Origin: Pyxidicoccus sp. MSG2 | GTDB lineage: Bacteria; Myxococcota; Myxococcia; Myxococcales; Myxococcaceae | Assembly (NCBI RefSeq): GCF_026626705.1 | Contig: NZ_JAPNKC010000001.1 | Location: 6,032,001-6,096,000 of the forward strand | DNA: 64,000 nucleotides | Direction: 5' to 3' | Shown here: in pieces, positions 17,634 to 26,350 of the stretch | Layout of the letters: each line of letters opens with the position of its first letter | Position numbering within the stretch: position 1 is the stretch's first letter | Position numbers and translations under genes: made by a program | The notes under the pieces: model-generated | What the model was told of the DNA's origin: nothing | What the model saw: the letters and a program-made list of their open reading frames with translations, nothing else | The model's database searches: none

Positions 17634-19490
17634 TTGCTTCGTTTTTCGCTCCGCGGGGGAGCCGCTCCCCTGGTCGTCACCGTGCTGCTCGCCCTCGCCG
17701 GCTGCGGCCCCACCTTCGAGATGGCGGACGACGAGGTCGCCTGCGAGGGCGTGCGGTGCACGGCGGGCACGTGCTTCTCCAACGCGGGCCAGCCCAGTTG
17801 CCGTTGCGGCGCCTGGGAGGACTCCGCCGGGCTGCTGTGCCAGGTCGCCGCCTTCGTGACGCCGGACGACCACGGAGGCTCGCCCGGAGAGGCCACGCCG
17901 CTGGACCTGGGCGGCCCGCACGAGGGCCGCATCAACGCCAGCACGCGCGGCCAGTCGGACCGGGACCTCTTCTCCTTCACCGCGAAGGCCGGCCACACCT
18001 ACTTCTTCTACTGCGGGCAGCAGTCGGATTCGCTGCCCCGCTGCCTGCCGCGGCTGCTGGATGGCTCCGGCCGGCAGGTGAGCAGCTTCGTCCTCGACTC
18101 CAAGCGGAGCTCGTGGATTTTCACGGGGCTGGAGGAGGGCACCTGGTACGTCGAGGTGTCCGGCGACGGCGGCGTGACGGGGACGTACACGTACCAGCTC
18201 GTGGACATGGGGCTGGATGACTTTGGCGACTACCCGGCGGGGGCCTCGGGAATGGACCCGTCCGACGCGCCCTTCAAGGTGACGAGCACCTTCCTGGGGG
18301 ACGAGGACGTCGTCCGCTTCCAGGCCGTGGCGGGCCACGCCTACCGCTTCAGCTGCGCGCTGCCGACGCTGGAGTCCGGCGTGGTGCTGCGGCTGATGGA
18401 TGGCACGGGCCGGGTGGTGGACTCCGCCGAGGGGCTCGGAGTGCGCAACCAGCCCCGGCTGGACATGAAGGCCACCACGTCCGGGACGTGGTTCATGCAG
18501 GTGAGCCCGACGCTGGGCGACCCACCCCTGACCTTCGACTGCCGGCTGACGGACCTGGGGCTGGATGACCATGGAGACACGTCGGCCACCGCCACGCGGC
18601 TGACGGCCGGCGTGCCCGTCTCCGTGCGGATGCACTCGAGCAAGGACGTGGACGAGCTGGTCTTCACGGCCGTGGCGGGCCACGCCTATGCGCTGCGGCA
18701 GCAGCCCGCGCTTCCCGTGGACCTCCAGCTCTTCGACAGCGCCGGGAAGCGCCTGGGGGCGATTGCCGCCAACGCCTACCTTCCGATTCCCGCCGGTGGG
18801 GCGGGCGCGTATCACCTCAAGCTCACGCCTCCCCGGAACGGCATGTCGGACGAGCCCTTCCAGCTCGTGCTGGAGGACCTGGGCCCGGATGACCACCCCA
18901 CCTACGTCGCGGACGCGGCCCGCTCTCCGCTGGGTGTCCCCATCTCCGTGCGCGCCCATTCCAGCTCGGACTTCGACACGCTCGCCTTCGAGACCGACCC
19001 GGACGGCGTCTACGTGGCGAGCTGCGAGCCCGAGTGCCTGATGAGCCTCAACGCCTATGGCTCGCGAAGCGGCTCGGAGCAGGAGCGCGTGAGCTCCAAG
19101 CACGTCACCGTCAATGGCGTCGCGTCGCTCACCGTCACGGTGCTGTCGACGTCCTTCCTGGAGGCCCACACGCTGAAGGTGGAGCGGGTGGGCACCGATG
19201 ACTTCACGGGCGTCTCGAGCCAGGCCGCCCCGCTGGCGCTGCCCGCGTCGGGCAGCTTCGAGGCGGAGAACGACCTGGACGTCTTCACCGTCACGCTGGA
19301 GGCGGGCCGCACGTACAAGGTCGACGCGTCACCCTCCACGCTCGTGTCCATCTCGAAGCCCGGCGACCCGCAGCGGGTGCCGGCGGGGAGCTCGTTCACC
19401 GCGTCGCAGTCGGGCACCCATGTGGTGGCGCTCTGGCTGTCGGAAGGCAGCTACCCGGGGGCCTGGAGTCTGTCGCTGACGCCGGAGTGA
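17634..19490 (+). CDS. Lipoprotein with EGF-like Cys cluster and repeated PPC-like domains (paralogue 2)
   Basis: A second 618-residue lipoprotein (lipobox LAGC) with the same plan as its upstream neighbour: matching Cys cluster (CEGVRCTAGTCFSN, CRCGAW), then about five PPC-like beta repeats joined by D-x-G-x-D-D-H-G-type linkers and a Ser/Thr-rich end. The pair clearly arose by tandem duplication but has diverged widely in the repeats. The start is TTG with GAGG upstream; no ATG or GTG in frame would preserve the signal peptide. Function unknown; an outer-surface binding role is inferred from the architecture. Confidence 0.75.
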   Translation: MLRFSLRGGAAPLVVTVLLALAGCGPTFEMADDEVACEGVRCTAGTCFSNAGQPSCRCGAWEDSAGLLCQVAAFVTPDDHGGSPGEATPLDLGGPHEGRINASTRGQSDRDLFSFTAKAGHTYFFYCGQQSDSLPRCLPRLLDGSGRQVSSFVLDSKRSSWIFTGLEEGTWYVEVSGDGGVTGTYTYQLVDMGLDDFGDYPAGASGMDPSDAPFKVTSTFLGDEDVVRFQAVAGHAYRFSCALPTLESGVVLRLMDGTGRVVDSAEGLGVRNQPRLDMKATTSGTWFMQVSPTLGDPPLTFDCRLTDLGLDDHGDTSATATRLTAGVPVSVRMHSSKDVDELVFTAVAGHAYALRQQPALPVDLQLFDSAGKRLGAIAANAYLPIPAGGAGAYHLKLTPPRNGMSDEPFQLVLEDLGPDDHPTYVADAARSPLGVPISVRAHSSSDFDTLAFETDPDGVYVASCEPECLMSLNAYGSRSGSEQERVSSKHVTVNGVASLTVTVLSTSFLEAHTLKVERVGTDDFTGVSSQAAPLALPASGSFEAENDLDVFTVTLEAGRTYKVDASPSTLVSISKPGDPQRVPAGSSFTASQSGTHVVALWLSEGSYPGAWSLSLTPE

Positions 19491-19524
19491 GGTGGCTTGA
19501 CTCGCGCGGTCCGGAAGGAGGCCA

Positions 19525-20889
19525 ATGCGTCCCATGCGACGCTCGCTCCTCCTGGCCTCTCTCGTCCTGTTGTCCTCTGTCGCTTCCGCGGCGGAGGCGC
19601 CTCCACCCGCCGCTCCCGTGGCGGGGGCTCCAACGTCCTACGTCCTCAAGGCCGCGCGCCTGTTCGACGCGAAGGCGGGGAAGCTCGTCACGCCGGGCGT
19701 GGTGGTGGTGCAGGACGGGAAGGTGACGGCGGTGGGGGCGGGCGCGAATGTCCCCGCCGGAGCGCGCGTGGTGGAGCTGGGTGACGCCACGTTGCTGCCG
19801 GGCTTCATGGACGCGCACACGCACCTGACGGGCGAGCCGGGCCCGGACTGGCGTCAGGACCTCATCGACGACCTGCAGCGGACCATCCCCGAGCAGACAC
19901 TGGAGTCGCTGCCGAAGGTGCGCGCGACGCTGATGGCCGGCTTCACCACGGTGCGCAACCTGGGGGCGCCGGACTTCATCGACGTGGGGCTGCGCAACTC
20001 CATCCGCCGGGGCACGGTGGTGGGGCCGCGCATCATCGCCGCCACGGTGGGGCTGGGGAGCACGGGTGGGCACTGCGACGGGGGCAACTCCTTCCGCAAG
20101 GGCGTGCTCGCGGAGGAGTCCACGCGCGGCGTGGCGAACGGCCCGGAGGCACTGCGCGCCCTGGTGCGGGAGAACCTCAAGTTCGGCGCGGACCTCATCA
20201 AGGTGTGCGCCACGGGCGGGGTGCTGAGCCTGAACTCGGACGTGGACTCGCCGCAGCTCACGCAGGCGGAGCTGGATGCCATCGTCGACGAGGCGCACGC
20301 GCGCAAGCGCAAGGTGGCCGCGCACGCGCACGGGGCGGAAGGGGCGAAGCGGGCCATCCGCGCGGGCGTGGACTCCATCGAGCACGGCTCGCTGCTGGAT
20401 GACGAGGCGCTGGATTTGATGAAGAAGAAGGGCACCTGGTACGTGCCCACGGCCATGGCCTTCCAGGGCGTGCGGGAGCGCGCGGACAAGGGGATGTTGC
20501 CGGAGGAGAACATCAAGAAGGTCCGCGCGGTGGACGAGGCGCGGAGGCAGGCGCTGCGCAAGGCGATTGCGAAGGGCGTGCGGATTGCCTTTGGCACGGA
20601 CGCGGGCGTCTTCGCGCACGGGCGCAACGCGGGCGAGTTCGCTCTGATGGTGGAGGCGGGCCTGCCGCCCGTGGAGGCGCTGCGCGCGGCCACCGTCAAC
20701 GCGGCGGAGCTCTTGGGTGTGTCCTCGACGCTGGGCACGTTGGAGCCGGGGAAGCTGGCGGACGTGGTGGCGGTGCCGGGCAACCCGCTCCAGGACATCC
20801 GCAAGACGGAAGGCGTCTTCTTCGTGATGAAGGAGGGCGTCGTCTACCGGAACGACACGGAGCCCCAGGCGCCGAGCGCCGCGCGGTGA
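19525..20889 (+). CDS. Secreted amidohydrolase (imidazolonepropionase/prolidase-like)
   Basis: A 454-residue metal-dependent hydrolase of the amidohydrolase superfamily. A Sec signal peptide (cleavage near ASA-AEA) is followed by the small beta-sandwich and TIM barrel with the ordered metal and catalytic motifs: DAHTH, a Lys in DLIKVCATGG, HAHG, SIEHGS and FGTDAG. The C-terminal TLEPGKLADVV returns to the sandwich, typical of the family. Homologues act on cyclic amides or Xaa-Pro dipeptides; the substrate here is unknown. AAGGAGG six bases upstream supports the ATG. The 34-bp gap to the lipoprotein gene is compatible with co-transcription. Confidence 0.9.
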   Translation: MRPMRRSLLLASLVLLSSVASAAEAPPPAAPVAGAPTSYVLKAARLFDAKAGKLVTPGVVVVQDGKVTAVGAGANVPAGARVVELGDATLLPGFMDAHTHLTGEPGPDWRQDLIDDLQRTIPEQTLESLPKVRATLMAGFTTVRNLGAPDFIDVGLRNSIRRGTVVGPRIIAATVGLGSTGGHCDGGNSFRKGVLAEESTRGVANGPEALRALVRENLKFGADLIKVCATGGVLSLNSDVDSPQLTQAELDAIVDEAHARKRKVAAHAHGAEGAKRAIRAGVDSIEHGSLLDDEALDLMKKKGTWYVPTAMAFQGVRERADKGMLPEENIKKVRAVDEARRQALRKAIAKGVRIAFGTDAGVFAHGRNAGEFALMVEAGLPPVEALRAATVNAAELLGVSSTLGTLEPGKLADVVAVPGNPLQDIRKTEGVFFVMKEGVVYRNDTEPQAPSAAR

Positions 20890-20896
20890 CCCGCGA

Positions 20897-22009
20897 CTAC
20901 GGCAGGCAGATTTCGAAGCCGGTGCGCCCGGGCGGGAAGGTGTCGCGCGGGCGCGAGGCGGGCGTGACGGCGTAGAGGTGGAAGTCGAGCCGGCGCTGGA
21001 GGAAGCCCTTCAGCGCCGGGGCCAGCGCGTCGTCTTCGCCCTGGTAGAGGGTGAAGAAGTGGAAGCCCTGGCCGTGGAAGTCCGCGTACACCTGCTCCAG
21101 CAGGGCGCGGAAGATGGCGGGGTCCTCGCCGCGCACGCTGGTGTTGCAGAGGTAGAAGTAGCGGAAGTCGCTGCCTGGCGCGGGCAGGCGCGGCGCCCGC
21201 ACCACGGACGCCATGGCATTCCACCCGAACCGCACCCAGCGCATGCCGCCCCGGTACGCGTGGACGCGGTAGCGCTTCACGGCCTCGGGGTTCCACGCGG
21301 AGGTGCAGCCCACCAGCCGCCCGCTCGCGTCGAAGGCGAGGTACGTGTCCTCCACGCGCAGCCCCGGCCAGCGGGCGAAGCGGTGCTCCAATTCGCCGGT
21401 GTCGAAGCGGTAGCCGAAGGGACGCGCGCGGTGGTCCGCGTCGAGGAGCGCGGCGATGGCGGGCACGTCCGCGGGCGTGGCGCGGCGCACGGTGAAGGCG
21501 CTGGGGCGGGGCCGGCGGCGGAGGAGGAACTGGACGGAGACGGCGGAGAAGCGGCGCAGCAGGGCGTAGTGGGGCTGGGCCTCGCGTCCGGGCTTGCGGC
21601 GCACCAGGGCCTGGAGGGCGGTGGCGTTGGAGGCCATGACGGCGGTGAGGAAGGTGTCCACGCCCAGGCGCTCGGCCGTCTCTTCCAGCACGGGGCCGAA
21701 GTAGCGGGCGAGTCCACGGGCCCGGCGCGCGGCGAAGCGGGTGCGCAGGTCTCCGAGGTAGCCCACGCGGCACGGGCGGCCGTCCAGCCAGCCGTCGCGC
21801 ACGTGGATGGCGCCCATGCCGTCGAGCCGGTCCGCCACTTCGCCCTGGTGGACCCAGACCTCGGCGTCCCCGCGCTGCATGTCGAAGAGGGCGAAGTAGT
21901 CCGGGGCGCGCTGGGTGGAGAGGACCAGCTCGCCCTGCATCGGCACCGCGCCGAACAGGTCGAGCAGCATCGGGTTGTCGTTACGGGTGGCGCGTCGGAG
22001 GAGGCTCAT
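20897..22009 (-). CDS. GNAT-type N-acetyltransferase domain protein
   Basis: A 370-residue cytoplasmic protein whose N-terminal half contains a GNAT-like core (cofactor-binding region near residues 75-105, YLGDLRTRFAARRARG, resembling the R/Q-x-x-G-x-G/A turn) and whose C-terminal half repeats a weaker GNAT-like fold beginning at FTVRRATPADVPAI. Such double-GNAT proteins are common in myxobacteria; substrates are unknown. It converges on the amidohydrolase with only seven bases between stops and is divergent from the PAP2 gene. No clear Shine-Dalgarno sequence precedes the ATG. Confidence 0.75.
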   Translation of the reverse strand: MSLLRRATRNDNPMLLDLFGAVPMQGELVLSTQRAPDYFALFDMQRGDAEVWVHQGEVADRLDGMGAIHVRDGWLDGRPCRVGYLGDLRTRFAARRARGLARYFGPVLEETAERLGVDTFLTAVMASNATALQALVRRKPGREAQPHYALLRRFSAVSVQFLLRRRPRPSAFTVRRATPADVPAIAALLDADHRARPFGYRFDTGELEHRFARWPGLRVEDTYLAFDASGRLVGCTSAWNPEAVKRYRVHAYRGGMRWVRFGWNAMASVVRAPRLPAPGSDFRYFYLCNTSVRGEDPAIFRALLEQVYADFHGQGFHFFTLYQGEDDALAPALKGFLQRRLDFHLYAVTPASRPRDTFPPGRTGFEICLP

Positions 22010-22113
22010 GCGGCGGCGGTGAGCCTACCCGGTGCGGGCCGCGCGTTGGCGCCGGGCACGGCGCCGTGCTCACATCCGGGCCCGTTCGCCCGAGGGGTAC
22101 GGAAGGAAGGGCC

Positions 22114-22785
22114 ATGCGGGAGCTGTTGCTGCGCCTCAACCGCCGCTTCGCCGGCCGCCTGGCCACCACGGTGGTCGTCCTCGTGGGCACCTTCCAGTGC
22201 TACTGGTGGCTCAACGCGCACCTGCCGCCGCGCGTCGATTTGTCGCTGCCGGTGGACGCGGCCATTCCCTTCCTGCCGTGGACGTACGCCGTCTACACGT
22301 CCTTCTTCGTCTTCCCGCTCGTGGCGGCCTGGGCGCTGGAGGCGGAGGAGTACGTGCGCATGCTGGGCGCGGTGCTGGCGGTGAATGCGCTGTGCTACCT
22401 GGGCTTCTTCCTCTTCACGTCGCACTTCCCGCGCCCGCCGGTGGAGTCGATTGCGTCCCCGTACTGGCGTGAGCAGTTCCGGGTGATGTGGTCGCAGGAC
22501 TTGCCGGGCAACACGTTCCCGAGTCTCCACGTCGCCGTCACCGTGCTCGGAGCGCTGCGGCTGCGGCACCGGCGCGCGGGGGGACTGTGGCTCGTGTGGG
22601 CCGCGCTCATCTCCGTGTCCACGCTCACCGTGAAGCAGCACTTCGTGGTGGATGTGCTGGGTGGGGTGGCGGTGGCGCTCGCGGCGCATGCGGTGTTCTT
22701 CCGGCGGTGGCGCGGCGTGGCGCAGGGGCGCGGTGATGTGACGCCCGTCCTCGCGGGCAGGACTTCGGGAGAGGTGAGCCCGTGA
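22114..22785 (+). CDS. PAP2 superfamily membrane phosphatase
   Basis: A 223-residue inner-membrane protein with five or six hydrophobic helices. The acid-phosphatase signature is partly visible: PSLHVAV (motif C2, P-S-x-H-x-x) and KQHFVVDVLGG (motif C3, H-x3-D). These are typical of lipid phosphatases and inositol-phosphoceramide-synthase-like proteins. The C1 Lys/Arg-rich motif is not obvious. It likely dephosphorylates a lipid phosphate at the periplasmic face. GGAAGGAAGG precedes the ATG. The desaturase gene follows 43 bp later in the same direction, hinting at a membrane-lipid role for both. Confidence 0.85.
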   Translation: MRELLLRLNRRFAGRLATTVVVLVGTFQCYWWLNAHLPPRVDLSLPVDAAIPFLPWTYAVYTSFFVFPLVAAWALEAEEYVRMLGAVLAVNALCYLGFFLFTSHFPRPPVESIASPYWREQFRVMWSQDLPGNTFPSLHVAVTVLGALRLRHRRAGGLWLVWAALISVSTLTVKQHFVVDVLGGVAVALAAHAVFFRRWRGVAQGRGDVTPVLAGRTSGEVSP

Positions 22786-22828
22786 GTGGCCGGTCACTGT
22801 TTGCCATGGTCTCGGGGAGGCGTGCGCG

Positions 22829-23743
22829 ATGAGCGGCGCGTCCGTGGATATCCCCACGCCACCGGGGCGGCTCAACGTGGCACTGGCGCTCGGCATCATC
22901 AGTGGGGGCGTGGCCTTGCAGTGGGTGGCCTCGCACGCGGAAGGGTGGCTCGGGGTGCTGGGCGCAGGCGTGGCCTTCTCGTTCCTCTTCCTGCCGCTGT
23001 ACTCGCTGCTGCATGAGGCGGAGCACCGCGTCTTCCATGCGCACCCGGCGGTCAACGAGGGCTTCGGCGTGTTGCTCGCGGCCTTCTTCCCGGGGCCGTT
23101 CTCCTTCCTGCGCGCGTGTCACCTGGGGCACCACCGCCGCAACCGAAGCGACGCGGAGATGTTCGACCTGTACTACCCGGGCGACGACGTGCGGCGGAAG
23201 CGCCTCACCTTCTACGCGCTCTACCTGGGAGGATTCTGGCTGCTGGTGCCCCTGGCGATGGCGGTGGTGCTGGTGGCGCCCGGGGCGCTGCGGGGCCGGC
23301 TCGTGAAGGACCCGTCCGCAGTGGCCATGGTGGAGGGCATCCCCGAGTCCTTCATGCGCCGCATCCGCCTGGAGTGCATCGGCGTGGTGCTGCTGCACGT
23401 GGGGCTGGTGCTTGCGCTGGACCTGTCTCCCGGGCGGTACCTGCTGCTGTACGCGCTGTATGGGCTCAACTGGTCGGCGCAGCAGTACGTCACCCACGCG
23501 CACAGTCCCCGGCACGTGCTGGACGGGGCACACAACCTGCGAGCCCATCCGCTGTACGAGTCGCTGCTGCTGCACTTCAACTGGCACCTGGCGCACCATC
23601 AACACCCGCGAGTGCCGTGGCTGTACCTGCCGCGCCATGACGACACGACGCGCGAGCGGCCGGGCTACCTCACGGCCTTCGTGCGCTTCTGGCGCGGGCC
23701 CCGGCCCGTGGTTGCGGATGCGCCCGGCGAGGCACGCCGATAG
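22829..23743 (+). CDS. Membrane fatty-acid desaturase
   Basis: A 304-residue integral-membrane di-iron enzyme. The three histidine boxes are complete: HEAEH near residue 60, HLGHHRRN near 95 and HLAHHQHP near 245, with four hydrophobic helices between. This is the acyl-lipid desaturase/hydroxylase/beta-carotene-ketolase superfamily; precise regiospecificity cannot be read from sequence. GGGGAGG lies upstream of the ATG. The preceding PAP2 gene is co-directional. Myxobacterial outer membranes contain unusual lipids and carotenoids, either of which could be its substrate class (inference). Confidence 0.9.
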   Translation: MSGASVDIPTPPGRLNVALALGIISGGVALQWVASHAEGWLGVLGAGVAFSFLFLPLYSLLHEAEHRVFHAHPAVNEGFGVLLAAFFPGPFSFLRACHLGHHRRNRSDAEMFDLYYPGDDVRRKRLTFYALYLGGFWLLVPLAMAVVLVAPGALRGRLVKDPSAVAMVEGIPESFMRRIRLECIGVVLLHVGLVLALDLSPGRYLLLYALYGLNWSAQQYVTHAHSPRHVLDGAHNLRAHPLYESLLLHFNWHLAHHQHPRVPWLYLPRHDDTTRERPGYLTAFVRFWRGPRPVVADAPGEARR

Positions 23744-23760
23744 ATACCGGGAGTGCGCGC

Positions 23761-23789
23761 TGTAACACCTGCCCGGGTGGCGACCTATG
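23761..23789 (+). promoter_or_regulatory. Putative ECF-type promoter of the sigma factor gene
   Basis: TGTAAC (-35-like), four bases, GCCCGGG, two bases, then GCGACCTA (-10-like). The same elements at the same spacing occur before the SDR gene at 24426-24454. The ATG at 23787 lies inside the -10 element, so translation should begin at 23823. Confidence 0.65.
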
Positions 23790-23822
23790 CGCTCAGGACC
23801 CGAATCCAGGAGTCACGAAGCC

Positions 23823-24416
23823 ATGGCCGACAACGAAGCCGTCCGAGCAGGGGAGCGACAGTCAGCTCCTGGCTTCCTGAGCTGGGTGGCGGTCCTCGTA
23901 CATGAGCACCGCGCGAGGCTGCTGGCCCTGGCGCGGAGCCGGGGGCTGGACGCGGAGGAGGCGCTGGACGCGGTGCAGGACAGCTTCATCTCGTTCTTCC
24001 AGCTCCCGGAGGCGCGGGCCATCTCGGGAGCGCCGGAGGACTCGCTGAAGCTGCTGACGGTCATCCTCCAGCACAACGTGCAGAACTGGCGGAGGAAGCA
24101 CTCGCGGCGGCAGCGGGCGAGGCTGCTGCTCGAAGCGGCCGCCACCCCGCGCGAGGACACGACGAGCGATGAGCTGATTGCCCAGGCCGAGGAGCTGGCC
24201 CGGGTGAACGGCTGCATCGTCCGCATGGGCCGGCTCCAGCGGAGTGTGGTGAAGCTGAGCCTCATCGACGAGCAACCGCGAGAGGAGGTCGCGAAGGTGC
24301 TCGGCATCTCGGACGGCTACGTGCGCGTCCTCGTGCACCGGGCGAGGGAGCACCTGCGCTCCTGCGGCTTCCCGGAGGATGAGGACGGGCCCCTCGTGGA
24401 CGAGCCGTGGGACTGA
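23823..24416 (+). CDS. ECF-type RNA polymerase sigma factor
   Basis: A 197-residue group-4 sigma factor with region 2 at about 20-105 (core binding; DAVQDSFISFFQ and HNVQNWRRKHSRRQR) and region 4 at about 130-185 (RLQRSVVKLSLIDE, then EVAKVLGISDGYVRVLVHRAREHL, a helix-turn-helix that reads the -35 element). No anti-sigma factor lies alongside. The start is taken downstream of the -10-like CGACCTA, which overlaps the alternative ATG. Its own upstream sequence shares an unusual promoter-like block with the next gene, so it probably autoregulates and drives the SDR gene. Confidence 0.9.
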   Translation: MADNEAVRAGERQSAPGFLSWVAVLVHEHRARLLALARSRGLDAEEALDAVQDSFISFFQLPEARAISGAPEDSLKLLTVILQHNVQNWRRKHSRRQRARLLLEAAATPREDTTSDELIAQAEELARVNGCIVRMGRLQRSVVKLSLIDEQPREEVAKVLGISDGYVRVLVHRAREHLRSCGFPEDEDGPLVDEPWD

Positions 24417-24425
24417 CGGGGCCCG

Positions 24426-24454
24426 TGTAACGCGCGCCCGGGGCGCGACCTACG
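24426..24454 (+). promoter_or_regulatory. Putative ECF-type promoter of the SDR gene
   Basis: TGTAAC, four bases, GCCCGGG, two bases, GCGACCTA, identical in layout to the element upstream of the adjacent sigma factor. The SDR start codon is 48 bases further on. Confidence 0.65.
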
Positions 24455-24501
24455 TGTCTGTGAGCGGGCATTTTCGCCCGTCCCTCGAAGGAGCGGCAGA
24501 C

Positions 24502-25221
24502 ATGGCAGGCAAGGTGGCAATCGTCACGGGCGCGTCGAGTGGTATCGGCCTGGGGCTCACGAAGGCTCTGGTAGAGCGCGGTTACTCCGTCGTCGGCACG
24601 TCGCGGCACGTGTCGAAGTCAGGCGCGCTCTCCGCGTCGAACCGGCTCGCGCTGGTGGATGGCGACGTGGGCGAGGTGTCTACGGCGAGGCGGGTGGTGG
24701 ATGAGGCACTGTCGCGGTTCGGCGGGGTGGACCTGTTGGTGAACAACGCGGGGACGTTCATCTCCAAGCCGTTCACCGACTTCACACCCGAGGACTACGC
24801 GACGCTGCTGTCGACGAACGTCGCCGGCTTCTTCCACATGACGCAGGCGGTGCTGAGGCACATGGTGGGCCGGAAGTCGGGGCACGTGGTGAATATCGGG
24901 ACATCCCTCGTCAGGCAGCCCATGGCGGGCGTGCCCGGTGCGCTCTCCATCCTCACCAAGGGTGGCATCGAAGCGGCGACGCGTGCGCTCGCCATCGAGT
25001 ACGCGCCGCATGGCATCCGCGTGAACACGGTGGCTGCGGGTGCCATCGACACGCCGATGCACACGCCGGACAAGCACGGCTTCCTCAAGAGCATGAGCCC
25101 GGCGAACCGGGTGGGCACGGTGCCGGAGATGGTGGACGCGGTGCTGTATCTCGACTCCGCGGGCTTCGTGTCCGGCGAAATCCTCCACGTCGACGGCGGC
25201 GCGCACGCGGGGCGGTGGTAG
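24502..25221 (+). CDS. SDR-family oxidoreductase lacking the usual catalytic Tyr
   Basis: A 239-residue short-chain dehydrogenase/reductase. The NAD(P) loop TGASSGIG (residues 9-16), NNAG and NIGTS are present, as is the C-terminal IDTPM and GEILHVDGG. The active-site Y-x3-K motif reads S149-I-L-T-K153, so Tyr is replaced by Ser while Lys remains. Some catalogued SDR subfamilies share this change, so the enzyme may still act with another proton donor, or may bind cofactor only. GAAGGAG upstream fixes the ATG. It directly follows the ECF sigma gene and carries a matching promoter, making it a likely regulon member. Confidence 0.88.
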   Translation: MAGKVAIVTGASSGIGLGLTKALVERGYSVVGTSRHVSKSGALSASNRLALVDGDVGEVSTARRVVDEALSRFGGVDLLVNNAGTFISKPFTDFTPEDYATLLSTNVAGFFHMTQAVLRHMVGRKSGHVVNIGTSLVRQPMAGVPGALSILTKGGIEAATRALAIEYAPHGIRVNTVAAGAIDTPMHTPDKHGFLKSMSPANRVGTVPEMVDAVLYLDSAGFVSGEILHVDGGAHAGRW

Positions 25222-25235
25222 CGCGCTCGCGTTCT

Positions 25236-26159
25236 TCAACGCGGTGACGGTTCGCGGAGACTCACGTCGCAGAGCCAGCGTCGCGTGCCGGGAAAATAGG
25301 CGCAGGTCTCCAGCGGGCCGCAGGCCTGGGCATTCTTCGAATCACATGGACGCCGGCACTTCTTCTGCTCGCAGACGGTGCCCTCGGGACAGGGGGGATG
25401 GTCCGCACCGCATCGACGCGTGCACTCCATCTCAACCTCCCCCGGGCGTCCGGGCAGATAGCTCACGCTGCACGAGGTCCCTTCAGGACAGGCCTGGCGC
25501 TGACAGTTGTCTCCCTGGATGCGAGCACATGCCGAGACACCCTTCTTGAAGGGTACGCATTCCTGTCCTTCAGGGCAGGCGCGTCCATCACAGGTGGGCA
25601 TGCAAGAGGGCCCGTTTCTCCCGTCCAGGCAGGTGGTGCCTTCAGGGCAGGTTCCTGGCTCCCCAAGCTCGCACGGGCGGCCGCAGTAGCCGTTGCAGAG
25701 AAGCCCTGGGCGGCAGACCATCTCGCGGGTGTACGTGAACGCGGACGAGCAGGGCGCGCCTTCATCCGCCAGTCCCTGGACGACACAAAGGCGTACCCAT
25801 GGCCCATGGCCCCGGCTCCGCAACGCTTTGCAGGTGAAGCCCTCGTCACATTGAAGGTCCGTCCGACACTCGCTGGACAGGCAGAGGGCTGTGCCGCTCG
25901 GGAATGAGAGGCATCCGAGCGGGGGCTCACAGTCCTCCGCCTTCTCACACGGCCGCTCATGAGTCAGCAGTGCCCGGCGTTCATCGAGGGTCAGGACGGG
26001 GCTTGCCGTCTCCATGTTCCTTTGAGGCTCTTGCGCTGGGGGCCTGTTCGCGGGCCAGTCCCGCCCAGCGGCGACGACGAAAACGACGGGAAGCGGAAGT
26101 AGGAAGCCCGCGAGAGCCGCTAGCAGGGGCCGCCACTTCACTTGCATCTCCAGTCGCAC
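25236..26159 (-). CDS. Exported Cys-rich repeat protein
   Basis: A protein of 307 residues with an N-terminal signal or anchor helix (LLAALAGFLLPLPVVFVVAAG) and about 30 cysteines spread over five or six modules of the form C-x-C-P-E-G-x-x-C, a Dickkopf-like disulfide pattern frequent in myxobacterial surface proteins. No enzyme motif is seen. The GTG at 26159 overlaps the end of the upstream 70-residue gene by 22 bases; an ATG at 26147 is a reasonable alternative. Translational coupling with that gene is likely. Function unknown. Confidence 0.75.
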   Translation of the reverse strand: MRLEMQVKWRPLLAALAGFLLPLPVVFVVAAGRDWPANRPPAQEPQRNMETASPVLTLDERRALLTHERPCEKAEDCEPPLGCLSFPSGTALCLSSECRTDLQCDEGFTCKALRSRGHGPWVRLCVVQGLADEGAPCSSAFTYTREMVCRPGLLCNGYCGRPCELGEPGTCPEGTTCLDGRNGPSCMPTCDGRACPEGQECVPFKKGVSACARIQGDNCQRQACPEGTSCSVSYLPGRPGEVEMECTRRCGADHPPCPEGTVCEQKKCRRPCDSKNAQACGPLETCAYFPGTRRWLCDVSLREPSPR

Positions 26160-26350
26160 TCTTCGTCGTCACCTTCTTTCTGGGGGCAGTCCCACTTCCA
26201 GGTCTGCCCAGGAGGGCACTCCTGCTCTTGAGCCTCCTTCGTGTCCTTGCGCGCGGCGCGGTCGATGAAGCCATCCCGCATGTGGTCATGCGGGCATCCC
26301 GTTCCGGTCAGGAGCAAGACCGCGGACATCACACCGTGGCGCCAGCGCAT
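26138..26350 (-). CDS. Small Cys-containing lipoprotein
   Basis: A 70-residue predicted lipoprotein: signal peptide with lipobox LTGTGC at about residues 14-19, then a charged segment and a Cys/Trp/Asp-rich tail (ECPPGQTWKWDCPQ, EECDWRCK). The C-terminal cysteines resemble those of the overlapping downstream Cys-rich protein. The two overlap by 22 bases and must form one transcript. No homologous family is recognised; a companion or shared surface role is inferred. Confidence 0.65.
   Translation of the reverse strand: MRWRHGVMSAVLLLTGTGCPHDHMRDGFIDRAARKDTKEAQEQECPPGQTWKWDCPQKEGDDEECDWRCK

Noticed and set aside
23787-23822. Earlier ATG for the sigma factor
   Set aside because: It falls inside the -10-like CGACCTA of the shared promoter element and lacks a ribosome-binding site.
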